The position numbers were made by a program, and so were the translations under genes. A stretch of 64,000 bases of DNA from Thelonectria olida (lineage: Eukaryota > Ascomycota > Sordariomycetes > Hypocreales > Nectriaceae). The notes under the pieces were generated by a model. The model was not told the origin of the DNA and did no database searches. It was given only the letters and a program-made list of their open reading frames with translations. This document shows positions 44,799 to 55,249 of the stretch, one piece after another. Location: assembly GCA_020736575.1 (NCBI GenBank), contig JAGPYM010000021.1, positions 620,001 through 684,000 of the forward strand. The letters run 5' to 3'. Each line of letters opens with the position of its first letter. The stretch's first letter is position 1.

Positions 44799-47484
44799 AT
44801 GGGAGAGCTGCTGCCCGACAAAGATGGTTTTGACATTGAGCATGTTCTTCGGAATGCGTCCATAGTAGAAAAGGTGTCTCTTCTTGCTGGTGAGACGCGA
44901 TTCTATACTCCCACCTTCCGACCATCAACTAACAGAAAGCACGGCAGGCCAAGACTTCTGGCATACGGCTCCCTTACCGAGGTTCAACGTGCCCTCCATC
45001 AGACTCAGCGACGGTCCCAATGGCGTTCGCGGCACGAAATTCTTCGACGGCGTCCGCGCAGCCTGCCTCCCCTGCGGCACCGGCCTGGCCGCCACATGGG
45101 ACCAGACTCTCCTATACAAAGCGGGTGTTCTCATCGGCCAAGAGTGCAAAGCCAAGGGCGCCCAATGCTGGCTGGGGCCTACAGTGTGCATCCAACGCTC
45201 GCCCCTCGGCGGCAGAGGCTTCGAGTCCTTGTCGGAAGACCCATATGTCACCGGCAAGCTCGCCGCAGCTTACATCAAGGGCGCCCAGTCGACCGGCGTC
45301 ATATCCACCATTAAGCATTTCGCAGCAAACGACCAGGAGCACGAGCGCATTAGCGTCAACGTGACAGTGAGCGAGAGAGCCCTGCGGGAGATCCACCTAC
45401 TGCCCTTCCAGATCGCCATCGCAGATGCATCTCCAGGGGCAGTCATGACGTGCTATAACAAGGTCAACGGGCAGCATGTTTCAGAGAGCAAGGATATGCT
45501 GGAAGGTATCCTGCGAAGAGAGTGGGGTTGGAAAGGACTCATCATGAGCGACTGGTGGGAGCCCGTGATTGCAGCCGTTTGGATCGCAGAGTGTTGACAT
45601 GACCTTGCAGGTTTGGCACGTATTCCACCGCTGAGGCCCTCAACGCCGGCCTTGATCTGGAGATGCCTGGACCTCCGAGACAACGCGGGCCTTTGGTAGA
45701 GCTTGCCATTTCCAGCCGCAAAGTCTCCCGCGCAACCCTCGACGAGCGCGCGAGGAACGTGCTCGAGTTCGTCCAGCGAGCCAGAAAAGTTGTCGTGGCG
45801 GCCGAGGAGAGCACGCGAGACCTCCCCGATGACCGTAAATTGAATCGCAAACTTGCCGCTGATAGCGTTGTTCTTCTCAAGAACGAGGCAGGCCTCTTGC
45901 CTCTGAACCAGAAGCCGTTTAGAACCATCGCCTTGATCGGGCCCAACATGAAGACGGCGGCCTTTTGCGGCGGAGGTTCTGCGGCCCTCCAACCATACTA
46001 CACCGTCACACCGTACCAGGGTATCGTTGACCAGCTCCCCCACGGTGTCGAGGTGCTGTACGAAATGGGCGCCAACTCTTACGCCTTCATTCCGGAGCTT
46101 CAAGCTTCAGATGTGTGCACTCCAGAGGGCCGCCCTGGTCTTCGGATGCGCTTCTATCGAGACGCGCCCTCGACCAAGGACCGGTCTGTGATCGAGGAGA
46201 TTGTCATGCAGGAGTCGTCGTGGCAGCTAATGGGTTTCTCTAACCCGCAGCTCGAGCGTCTCTTTTATGCAGACGTCGAGGCGGACTTGACGGCCCCTGC
46301 CACCGGTCCTTTCCAATTTGGTATCGCCGTCTACGGTTCTGCTAACCTCCTTATTGACGACAAGCTCATCATCGACAACAGCACCGTCCAGCGAGGCGGC
46401 ACATTTTTCTTTGGCAAGGGGACTCTGGAGGAGAAAGCCACTGTGCATCTTGTCCAGGGCCAGAAATACAGGATCAAGGTGCAATTCGCCAGCGGCCTCT
46501 CGTCCAAGCTCGTGAAGCCCGGCGTTGTCAACTTTGGTGGCGGCGCGGGTCGCCTGGGCATGATACAGGCCGTCGCCCCGGAACTGGCCATCGCGCGAGC
46601 CGTCGAGGCTGCAAAGCGCGCAGATGTCACCATTCTCTGCGGCGGATTAACGCGAGACTACGAGTCGGAAGGTTTCGATCGGCCGCACATGGACCTCCCC
46701 CGGGCGTGTCCTCTCTGATCACAGCCGTGCTCGCCGCGGCGCCTGATACTGTGCTCATCACGCAGAGCGGCACGCCCTTTACCATGCTCCCTTGGGCGGA
46801 CCGTGTTAAGACGCATTTGCACGCCTGGTTCGGCGGCAACGAGCTGGGCAACGGCATTGCAGATGTGCTGTTCGGCGCCGTCAACCCCAGCGGGAAGCTC
46901 CCTCTATCATTCCCGCGCCGAGTCGAGGACACGCCGACATATACCAATTTCGGAAGCGAGAGGGGGCAAGTCATGTATGGCGAGGGCATCTACGTGGGGT
47001 ACAGATACTACGAAAAGGTCCTTAGAGATGTGCTTTATCCATTTGGGTACGTGTTTTCCAATGTTTTTGTCGAGCCCAGCACTGACTTGGTTTCTCCTGC
47101 AGTTACGGCCTGTCGTACACAACTTTTGAATTCTCTGACCTCGTTGTTGGCACTATATCGGCTACACTGAGCGTGTCCAACTCTGGCGACGTGGCGGGAG
47201 CAGAAACGGTGCAGCTGTACATCAGCGCAGACGAAACGACGTCGTCCATTGCACGCCCAGTGAAGGAGCTCAAGGGGTTTGCAAAGGTGCATTTGCAGCC
47301 GGGCGAAACGCGACGCGTGGAGATAGCATTCGACCGGTTCACGACTTCATTTTGGGACCAGGAACTGCATGCCTGGGTGTGCGAAAAGGGGCAGTACAAG
47401 GTCTTGGTCGGGCCGAGTAGCCACCGGATTGTACTGGAGGGCGTGCTGGAGGTGAAGGAGACGACGACTTGGTCCAGCGTGTGA
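44799..47484 (+). CDS. GH3 beta-glucosidase with PA14 domain, one frameshift
   Basis: Exons 44799-44889, 44948-45554, 45611-47046 and 47103-47484 encode about 838 residues once one break is allowed for. The N-terminal GH3 barrel shows [38 protein letters not shown] and GLIMSDW, whose Asp near residue 232 is the nucleophile. A PA14 insert covers about 390-560 ([18 protein letters not shown]). Then come [15 protein letters not shown] with the acid/base Glu region, [28 protein letters not shown] and a fibronectin-III-like C-terminus. There is no signal peptide, so it should hydrolyse imported glucosides inside the cell. The frame breaks in a C-run at 46697-46701: one frame ends [12 protein letters not shown], the next continues [18 protein letters not shown]. 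One missing C explains it. This is either an assembly error or a very recent null allele. Confidence 0.9.
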
Positions 47485-48757
47485 GTGAAATAACTCATGC
47501 AATCGCGCCCAATTGTGATTATGGGAGTGGCGGCAGTCAAGGACCCCTTCGTCTGATTGTTTGTTATACGGCCAATAGTGTGATGTACAGGATGCTTTGT
47601 ATCAGAAAGAAGGTGGACAGGGCTTGTTTTGCATACCGGGTTGTCATGTATATAGATAAACATGTGGAAATGTACGTGTCCCTATTTTCCAGCATTTACG
47701 AATTTGAAACCCTCCAGACAAGTCTCTCGCCGCTAGGGGCCCTCTCGCGTAACAGGTCCAAGGCTCGTTGTGCCCGCTCGAGCAGAGGTCTCCCTCGACG
47801 ATTCTCTGTTTGTTCGGCTAGATGTGTCCAGCTCGAAGAAGGGCCGGGATGACATCCGTATGCACGGCAAAGCTTGTCGAGTGCACTGAAGAGTCATCCA
47901 ACCAGCGAAGCACTCACAACTCTTCAAAGCGGGAAGAAGTAGCATTGGAGCCAAGCCGGAGAGTTCACAGTCGCCACCTAAAGGATCACGGTCGGAGGCG
48001 TACTTTTGTCCCGACGTGCATACAAGAGATGAGAGCGTTTTGGACAACTCAGGTGGATGTACCGGCTCTCGAGGAGTTGGCTGAGGAGGCGTTGCGGTCA
48101 CTCGACGTGTTGGAACTCCAGAAAACTTTGATTGCGATTTACCTGAGTGGCCTCGACTGATTTGAGCCGTTCGTAGGTGTCGGTTAAGTCGTGTGTTGAG
48201 GATGAGTGTCAGGATGCTGGGCTTGGACGGCTACAGCCCAAAGACTTTCACCCTGTTAACGAACTTAGATAGTATACACGAATCTCATCTTTTTCTTGTT
48301 TTGTTTTGCTTTCCTAGTAAACCATTGGAACCATTACACTCGAAAGTCATTATAAACTATACGATAGATGTCACGCGATAATTCACCTCCAGATTATCTT
48401 CGTTGATCCCACCAAGACATAACGTAGACGATTCGTATTTATTTAGTGCTCCCCTACAATCGTGCCCGTTAACATGACAAAACACGAGTAGATGGCACCA
48501 TCACGCGGCAATGGAAAAGGAAACTAATAAATCCTTTCACTTAATGCGCAACTGCATTGCCCATGTCTGGGTGGCTGTGTCGGTTCCTTGTTTGACCGGC
48601 ACCCGGTTTCACACCTAAAATCCAAGGCAACTTGCCTGTTGGTTCAACTCTCCAGCTCCTCTTTTCGCACTCTCGCAATTTCAGTCCTCTATCATTACTT
48701 CTGCTCTCTCTACTTTTCACCTCCTTTCTCCAAGTCTCACTCTGAACGCTGATCGAC
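47485..48757. other. Intergenic, no gene assigned
   Basis: A plus frame of 112 codons (47822-48160) ends in a helical stretch, but shows no motif, TATA or splice partner, so I do not call it. Nothing else is seen. Confidence 0.45.
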
Positions 48758-49618
48758 ATGACTGGCCCAAGTTCCCGTTTCCGCGGCAAGGACCCCCGCG
48801 GTCCACGACCCGTTACTCCGCCGGATCCAACACTGACCTCTCGACCGGTGCCTCGCACACGGGTATTCCCCTTGGAGACTTACGGAGCCGGCGCATCACC
48901 CGACATCTTGACTTCTGTAAAACCGTTGGAGGTCTTGCAAGCAGAGCCTGAGTCCGCTGAAAGTCGCAACCCTTTCATGGACTCGATCTTCCACTTGCTA
49001 AAAGAAGTCACGCATTGGGAGACAGTAAGCCAGCGCGAGGACGGCTACTCGGTGCGGGATGTCACTTGGGGGTTCTATGTCTCGGTCACTTCCTATTCCG
49101 ATACCGCCCTAGAGAAGTTGCCGCAAGCATTACATAATTGGGTTAAGGTTACCGAGCGAGGCTGCATCAGAGGGACAGCCAGGCCATACAGAGAAGAGGC
49201 AATCAAGCGCTTCAAGCTGGATGTGATCAAAGACGAAGAGGCACTCCAAGGCGCATCCGATGACCGAGTCAGGGAGGAGTTTCGCGCCCAGATCCGAGGT
49301 CTTCAGCTCACCGACGACGACTATCCTAGGCTGCCTCCCCCCGCTCGTAACACGCACTGCTTCGTTCTAGATGAAGCCTCCATCGCCATGCTCGCAGATC
49401 TTGAGTTTCCTGAAGATCCAGAGGATGACTATGGCGCCTTTGGGGGTAAAAACATCAAGTTTATAGATGGAAATTGGGAGCGGCCCAAGGAAAGCCACTC
49501 CTTCTCGACCTACCGGGGAGTTGGATATGTGGCAATCACCGGGCTTGCTTGGGTCTACACTTTGCTCTCGAGTGGCGACTTCATGGAGGACTGGCACCCC
49601 TTGAATGGGACCCCATAA
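48758..49618 (+). CDS. Uncharacterised fungal protein
   Basis: A 286-codon frame begins with a Pro/Arg-rich, low-complexity N-terminus of about 40 residues. A globular part follows: MDSIFHLLKEVTHWE, DVTWGFYVSVTSYSD, LPQALHNWVKV, HCFVLDEASIAMLADLE and the hydrophobic YVAITGLAWVYTLLSS. The WGF-Y pattern followed by a spaced Trp is shared by a family of fungal lineage-specific proteins of unknown function; I cannot name it. The frame stops at DWHPLNGTP. An overlapping frame continues PLEWDPIRAAGRVFQTELNYR to a stop at 49740, so the true C-terminus may lie there if one C is missing from the run near 49597-49600. No signal peptide is seen. Confidence 0.65.
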   Translation: MTGPSSRFRGKDPRGPRPVTPPDPTLTSRPVPRTRVFPLETYGAGASPDILTSVKPLEVLQAEPESAESRNPFMDSIFHLLKEVTHWETVSQREDGYSVRDVTWGFYVSVTSYSDTALEKLPQALHNWVKVTERGCIRGTARPYREEAIKRFKLDVIKDEEALQGASDDRVREEFRAQIRGLQLTDDDYPRLPPPARNTHCFVLDEASIAMLADLEFPEDPEDDYGAFGGKNIKFIDGNWERPKESHSFSTYRGVGYVAITGLAWVYTLLSSGDFMEDWHPLNGTP

Positions 49619-52600
49619 GAGCAGCGGGTAGAGTTTTCCAGACCGAACTTAATTACCGTATGATGGATAAGAAGAGCAAGGGGCGGAGCTCCGAGGACCC
49701 TCTGTCAGCTCTCCGTCCGCAGCCGTCATTTGAGCTTTAACTGAGGTGTAAAGACATCGGAGCTCCGAACTATTAGTTGGCTATCAGTAATGCTATCACG
49801 TAACATATATAAAGGGATTGTCTAGTTGTAAAATATCTATAGTCTATGGATAGAACGCTCCTTATTAAGACAATTATTAACTTATTATTATTGCCTATTG
49901 ATAAAGTTGTAAGCCTGCGCTTCAATCTCATCAGACGTCGCCTATAATAATACGGGGCTAAAAATGCCGCTTTTCTGGGCATACTTCTCCCTATAGGCAG
50001 ACTAACGGGCACATCTTGATCTCATGGATGGTCTTCCTAGTGAGGTGTCGTAAGGATGATGCTGACTTATCCGCCCAGTCTGGAGGAGGATTTCACGGGA
50101 TTCACTTTATAGTTAGGAATACACCCTTACCCTAGGACTGTAATTCCAATACAGTTAATTAGCCATTTGTTACACGTTTTATCCTTATAGTTTTTGAGTT
50201 TATTAATATGGGCTCTAAATTTGAATTATATCTGCACTCCTCCTACCTTACCTCGGTTTCTTTTCTATAATAACGGCTAAATTGGCAATTGCTAAATGTG
50301 GTAATAATTAGCCAAAGTGTGAACTTATTTTCCGGATTATATAGACTCCCTTTGGTAAGGACAAGTTCTGTTAAGTAGACTAGTGCTATTAATGGCCCCT
50401 CGCCTTTAACACTCCCGATAAGCACTTGCTTCCTCTATATACTGGGTCTGCCCGAGTCCTTCTTCGGCATGCAGACGAACTAGATGCCCCTTAAAGGTTG
50501 GGAACTGCGGGTCTACTTGTTCTGCCGACCTCGCCTATTCCCGAACTAGGTCGTGACAGGTTTGAGAACCGCGAGCTGGGTGCGGGTCGAGCTGTGATCT
50601 GCCGCACGGAATAAAGACTCTGATAGACACTCGCAATAGGGGAGTGATCATTTCCTTTTGCTGTAGTGGCTAAAAGTGTGACATGATCTATCTTACGTAA
50701 GGCTGTTCTAGAGAGCTAATACCACGACCAGTTTGCTCGGCATCGTACTTCCCTCCCTCGCGGTCTCCCTCCGCCCTTAACATAGAGGTTGTAATAATTG
50801 GCATCTTGGCACTCATTTAATAGAACTTGCAAAAAGAAAAGAACGAAAAGGAGAAGAATAAAATGAGTTGCGGTAGTAATATTTCAGAACTGACGCAGAT
50901 GATAGTTTGACGGAAGGCTTTTGGAAGGCAAGAACGTCTTGATAGACAAGCGGCCAAGGATTGCACCTCACTCCCCATGGGCATGCATCCGGCCTCAGGC
51001 CTCTAGGTTGGTCAACGCCACGGCTCAGTGAGCTCCGAGAGCAGTATGAGCGCAAGCTGATTAGTGCCAAAGGTTGCGTCGAGATTCAGGTTGCGAAAAA
51101 TTCCATGGTCTCGTCTCTTCGGGCCGAAACGAAAGGAACACACCTGGCGGCGTCAAAACGGTGTGGCGTATTCAGGTGGGCGGTCCATGTCGAGGATGGC
51201 GCCTCCTGGTTCTCGTACCGCGGGCGCTTTCATACAACGACAAGTCCCACTAGATTAGGGCACCAGTAACGTGTTTCTTAGTTGAACAAAGTAGACAAGT
51301 AGACCAGGGTACGAAGGAGGGTTCCTGACCGTACTGCGGGCTCCTTGGGACTTTTGTGAGGGACAGGTCCGGCACTGCTGCCTCTCACGCCGCGGGCTGC
51401 CCGTCGACGCGTTCGTGTCCAAACCACCGCGCTATCACGCGCGTTTCTCCATGGCCACGCAAGAGGAATTCACCGTCAAGTGCCCCATGTTGCAGGGAAA
51501 AATCTCCGTCGCATGTTCTGGGCAGAGGCACCTCGGCGAATCGTACATGGTCTTCATCAGCGTCGTGCTTCTAAGCTATGCGGTTACGTTACTTCACCTC
51601 TGCCCGGCAGCACGAATTATTTCGTTTGTTGCCTAGTCGTGTTCTTTGCCTTGTTGTATTAGTCTCAGCGACGCGGCCGAAGATCCGGCCGTTGGTAAAC
51701 ATTGGTGAACATCTGACGTATGAGTCAGCCGAATCGCTCTGGTTTGTCTCATACTGGGGTATCAAGCATCCAAACGACAAGTTTTCTCTGCCGTGAGACG
51801 CCTATAGCACTTGGCTGTTTGGAATCTGCTGTGATAGTCGCTTCCTTTGGACAGATTGTTATTGCAGCTGGCCAACGCATTATGGGTAGCTACGGCTAAA
51901 ACCCTTCCGCGAAGCATCCCGTCATTTCGAAGGTGTTATATTGCATATTCTTGTACTCTAGCCCAACGCTTCTCTAGCATATGATCATCCCCAAACTTGG
52001 ATAGGCCCTTATTTCAAGGTGACTCCCGTGGACTTCCTCGCATACTCAGTTTTTCTTCTTCTGTCAAGTTATCTGCTGGCGGGTCACGGGGATGTTGCAC
52101 GCTGAGCACGGTGTTCAGGCTGCACAGGTCATACATACCAATGAAGAGGACGAGGAAAGCAATCGAGGCTCACTTGAGGCGGGGAGCTCATTGCTTCCAG
52201 CATTTATATTGAAACTGAAGGGCCAGCCGGTAGTTTTGGGCGGCGGTAGCCGGGTTTGATGCGGTGCCAAAGCAATGACTGCCTCTTGCGCCTGCGGGAC
52301 GTTCAGCTTCGCCAGTGGAGCATACTTCGGGAGCCATCCTGGGTCTCAATGGAGAAGACATACTAGATGGCAATCCGGGCAGCCGTCGCTCCCGGATGGG
52401 CACGCTTTCTCCACGGAAGTAACTGAAAGAGTACTGGTACGACTTTCTCCAGAAGCGGCAACATCCGTCGCCAAGCAGAACATTTCGGCGGGAAGTTGCT
52501 CAACTTCGCTCTGCGCAAGCTGGTACTGAGGCAGGATCGACCTGGTCATCATTTGAGGAGCGTGCAGTCGCTGATATTTCCCGCAATAGCGGCGTGGAAC

Positions 52601-53593
52601 CGTAAGTTTTCGAACTCACTAACGTAGAGACCGATAAGTTTTAGAGGCGATGATCACACTTTAGCTTGCGGCAGGGGAAGCAAATTGGATCAACCAGGAA
52701 GGGATCGACAAGCCGACGAGGAGGAGTAAGGCCGCTGAAGGCCGGGACTGGGCCAAAGCGCTGGCCAGCTCAGCTCCCCACACTTGATCGTGGTCCTTAT
52801 AGAATCTTCTAAACACCTATGCTTGCTTCGTTGTTGGCCATTCATTGGTATTGATAATATTGTCCTCATAAGATCGGCAATGTCGACTCAAGCTGCGGGA
52901 TGAACTAGACGTGTCGATCGTTGCTAGTAGTCCAGCCCTACTTGGACTCTTTTTCTTGAGCACGATGGGAAAAGGGGCATATAGGGTTATGCAAGGATAT
53001 GCGAGGCGATAGAATTACAACTTTATCAATCATATTCGAGCCTCGAAACACAAATGAAAGATTACATCAAGGGTCAGGAAGGCAAAAGACTCTTCAACAG
53101 TTGAATGCCCCAGGAAATGGCTGCTTGAACTAAATACAGACGGCTGAGCTAAATGTGCAGAGCTCGTAATGTAAACTAAGCTCACCGACCTTGACGACTC
53201 ACCCAGAAAATTAGATACGAACCCAACAGACCCATGCCACGTAGATCAGCCCGGCACTTGGTGGCTTCTACCCTGGACGAAATATTGTGGGGGATATTGA
53301 TTCCTGAACAGCAACCATGATGTAACCCTGGAACCCAAACCACTTGCCGAGTGGCCGAGAGTGGGATTCATGGTTCTGAATGCCTCCTATGCCCTTTGCC
53401 TTGGGTAATCCATCACGCCCTCCTGGAACCGGGTCCTTGCCATTCGGTGATGTATAAGTAGCCCTCGATTCCGCCGGACACAAGTTCAGTCTCGTCATTA
53501 TCATCACAGACAACTCTGCAGCCTCAACATCCATCTTCATCAACCTTCTTCCAGTCCTCACCCCCATAATTATCATATACCTCATCTTTCACC
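49619..53593. other. Gene-poor stretch of 4 kb with an AT-rich relic zone
   Basis: From about 49760 to 50450 the sequence is AT-rich and has many TpA steps, with a few decayed minus-strand frames (49773-50012, 50243-50425). This resembles an old, mutated insertion, but I find no ends, target duplication or recognisable transposase. The rest (50450-53590) has normal composition and only short frames. A TATAAGTA at 53453-53460 belongs to the next gene. Confidence 0.45.
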
Positions 53594-54262
53594 ATGAAGG
53601 CTGCTTTCTTCTCCGCTATTGCTCTGGCCATGTCTGCCTTTGCTGCCCCGGTCTTCGACGCTCACAACGCAGCTCGCGATGTTGAGGTCGCCAAGCGTGC
53701 CGGCATTTCCACCCCTCAGGGTCTGATCACCACCCTCCAGGGTGCTGTTTCTTCCGTCAAGACTCACAGTGGCTCCTTTGGTACGATATTCTCTAATATT
53801 GAGAGAATCACCAGCTGACAACCTCCAGACAACATTCTTGACAAGGTTCAGAGTGGTGACATCTCCAAGGAGGAAGGTTCTAATCAAGCCCTCCCTGAGC
53901 TCAACAGTCTGCTCGATACTCTTACCAGCCTCGTTCGGGAGCTTACAGGTGCTGCTGGCCTTGATGTTACCGACGCGGATGTCAAGACTGTTCAAACCCT
54001 CGCCATTGCTCTCGTCATTGAGGTTACTACTATTGTCAAGGGCCTTATTACCATTCTCGGCGTCCGAGCTCAGCTTGACTCTGTTCTGCACTCCGTCTTC
54101 CAGATCCTTGCCAAGGTTCTCATCTTGGTTATTGGTCTCGTCGCCGCTATCGTTCCCGGTCTTGTTGGTGCCCTCAGCCCTCTTCTTGTTGGCCTTGGCA
54201 GCGGTCTGGTTGCTCCCCTTCTCACCCTCGTCGCCGGCCTTCTTGCCGGTCTCGCTGCTTAA
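53594..54262 (+). CDS. Secreted protein with strongly hydrophobic C-terminal half
   Basis: Exons 53594-53780 and 53829-54262 give 206 residues. A signal peptide (MKAAFFSAIALAMSAFAA) is followed by a short propeptide ending in VAKR at residues 33-36, a Kex2-type cleavage site. The mature N-terminal part is polar and helical (GDISKEEGSNQALPELNSLLDTL). The last 70 residues are almost wholly hydrophobic, with small residues (VLILVIGLVAAIVPG then repeated LVGL/LLAGL). There is no Cys, so it is not a hydrophobin. Strong codon bias toward C-ending codons and a near TATA box (140 bp upstream) suggest high expression. Surface or wall association is inference; the molecular role is unknown. Confidence 0.85.
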
Positions 54263-54865
54263 ATGCTTGGCAATACGCACACAGGATGTCATCGACGCTC
54301 TAAAAAGGGGAGGAATTCTAGTACCAGAATATTCGAGCCCAGGCTGGCTGGTTCGATTTCTAGCATATCCTTCTATCACTTAGTATTATTTAGTTTAATC
54401 CTAAAGAATTATTAAGTATCCGGTTTGGACTTAAACAGCGCGATGAAAGGACTCATTAAATACACATACTCGTCCGCTAGAACATTCAAACAAGGATAGT
54501 AGTTCGACGGAAAAATAAGCTTTTAGTCCCGAGTCCCGCCATTACTGAAAACACAAGTAGACTTGGAAGTAATTGGGGGATCTTTGTCTCAAAGCGGAGC
54601 ACCAAGGATCTAACTAGACCGTAGATCCCATGTAGGCCCCGTACCCACCTCGACCGCGGACTCCTCGTATTGTCTCGACGTGATTGGAAGTCAATCGAGG
54701 GTATGGGGGCATTGATATCTCCTGAACAATTGCCGGCCAACTGAGACCCAATTAGCTAGCGCCATATACACATTGAGAATGCTCGGTACTTGTGAGATTG
54801 ACGTGTGCGAAAAATTTCGTGTCAAGTCTAAAACTACCCCACTGGGTTGCCCAGACGAGTATGCG
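54263..54865. other. Left flank of the transposon
   Basis: No independent gene is seen. On minus, a frame 54865-54691 is continuous with a minus frame on the other side of the transposon when one target copy is kept, so this may be part of an interrupted ORF. Confidence 0.4.
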
Positions 54866-54874
54866 TGTTCTGAC
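54866..54874 (+). repeat. 9-bp target site duplication, left copy
   Basis: TGTTCTGAC directly precedes the left inverted repeat and is repeated exactly at 60360-60368 directly after the right one. Nine base pairs is the usual target duplication of Mutator-like elements. Confidence 0.92.
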
Positions 54875-55010
54875 GAGTGTACAGTTAAACTGACCTGTCG
54901 CAGGGATGATAAGCTGACCTGTTCCACTTTTCTAATAGATTAGTTGATCTCTATAGTATAGGTCAGCTAACCTCTTAGCAGGGGTCAGCTTAGCTTTATT
55001 TTTCCCTACT
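54875..55010 (+). repeat. Left terminal inverted repeat
   Basis: About 136 bp match the reverse complement of 60224-60359 at roughly 90 percent. Most differences are C/T or G/A transitions (for example GTTCCAC against GTCCCAC), as expected from RIP. Short GGTCAGCT/AGCTGACC-type words recur within it and could be transposase binding sites. Confidence 0.9.
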
Positions 55011-55249
55011 AAATTCTTTCCTTCCTTCCTTTACCCTTCCTATTATATTAACACCTTAGAATTAATTCCCTTCTAATACTTACTATATGCGTATAAATCT
55101 ATTAAAAATCAATTGTAATATAATTATACACACCTAATTTTTTACCTTTTCTTCTTTTCTACCTGTTTTTTATATTCTTTTACTAATAGTATTAATTTAG
55201 AATTAATTCTACTTTTTAAAACGCATTATAATTTCTTCCTTCTGCTTTT

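Noticed and set aside
47822..48160. 112-codon plus frame downstream of the GH3 gene
   Set aside because: No motif, promoter element, splice partner or recognisable family; length is compatible with chance.
49760..50450. AT-rich zone as a defined transposon
   Set aside because: No terminal repeats, target duplication or recognisable transposase or polymerase remnants could be found; kept only as a relic-like zone.
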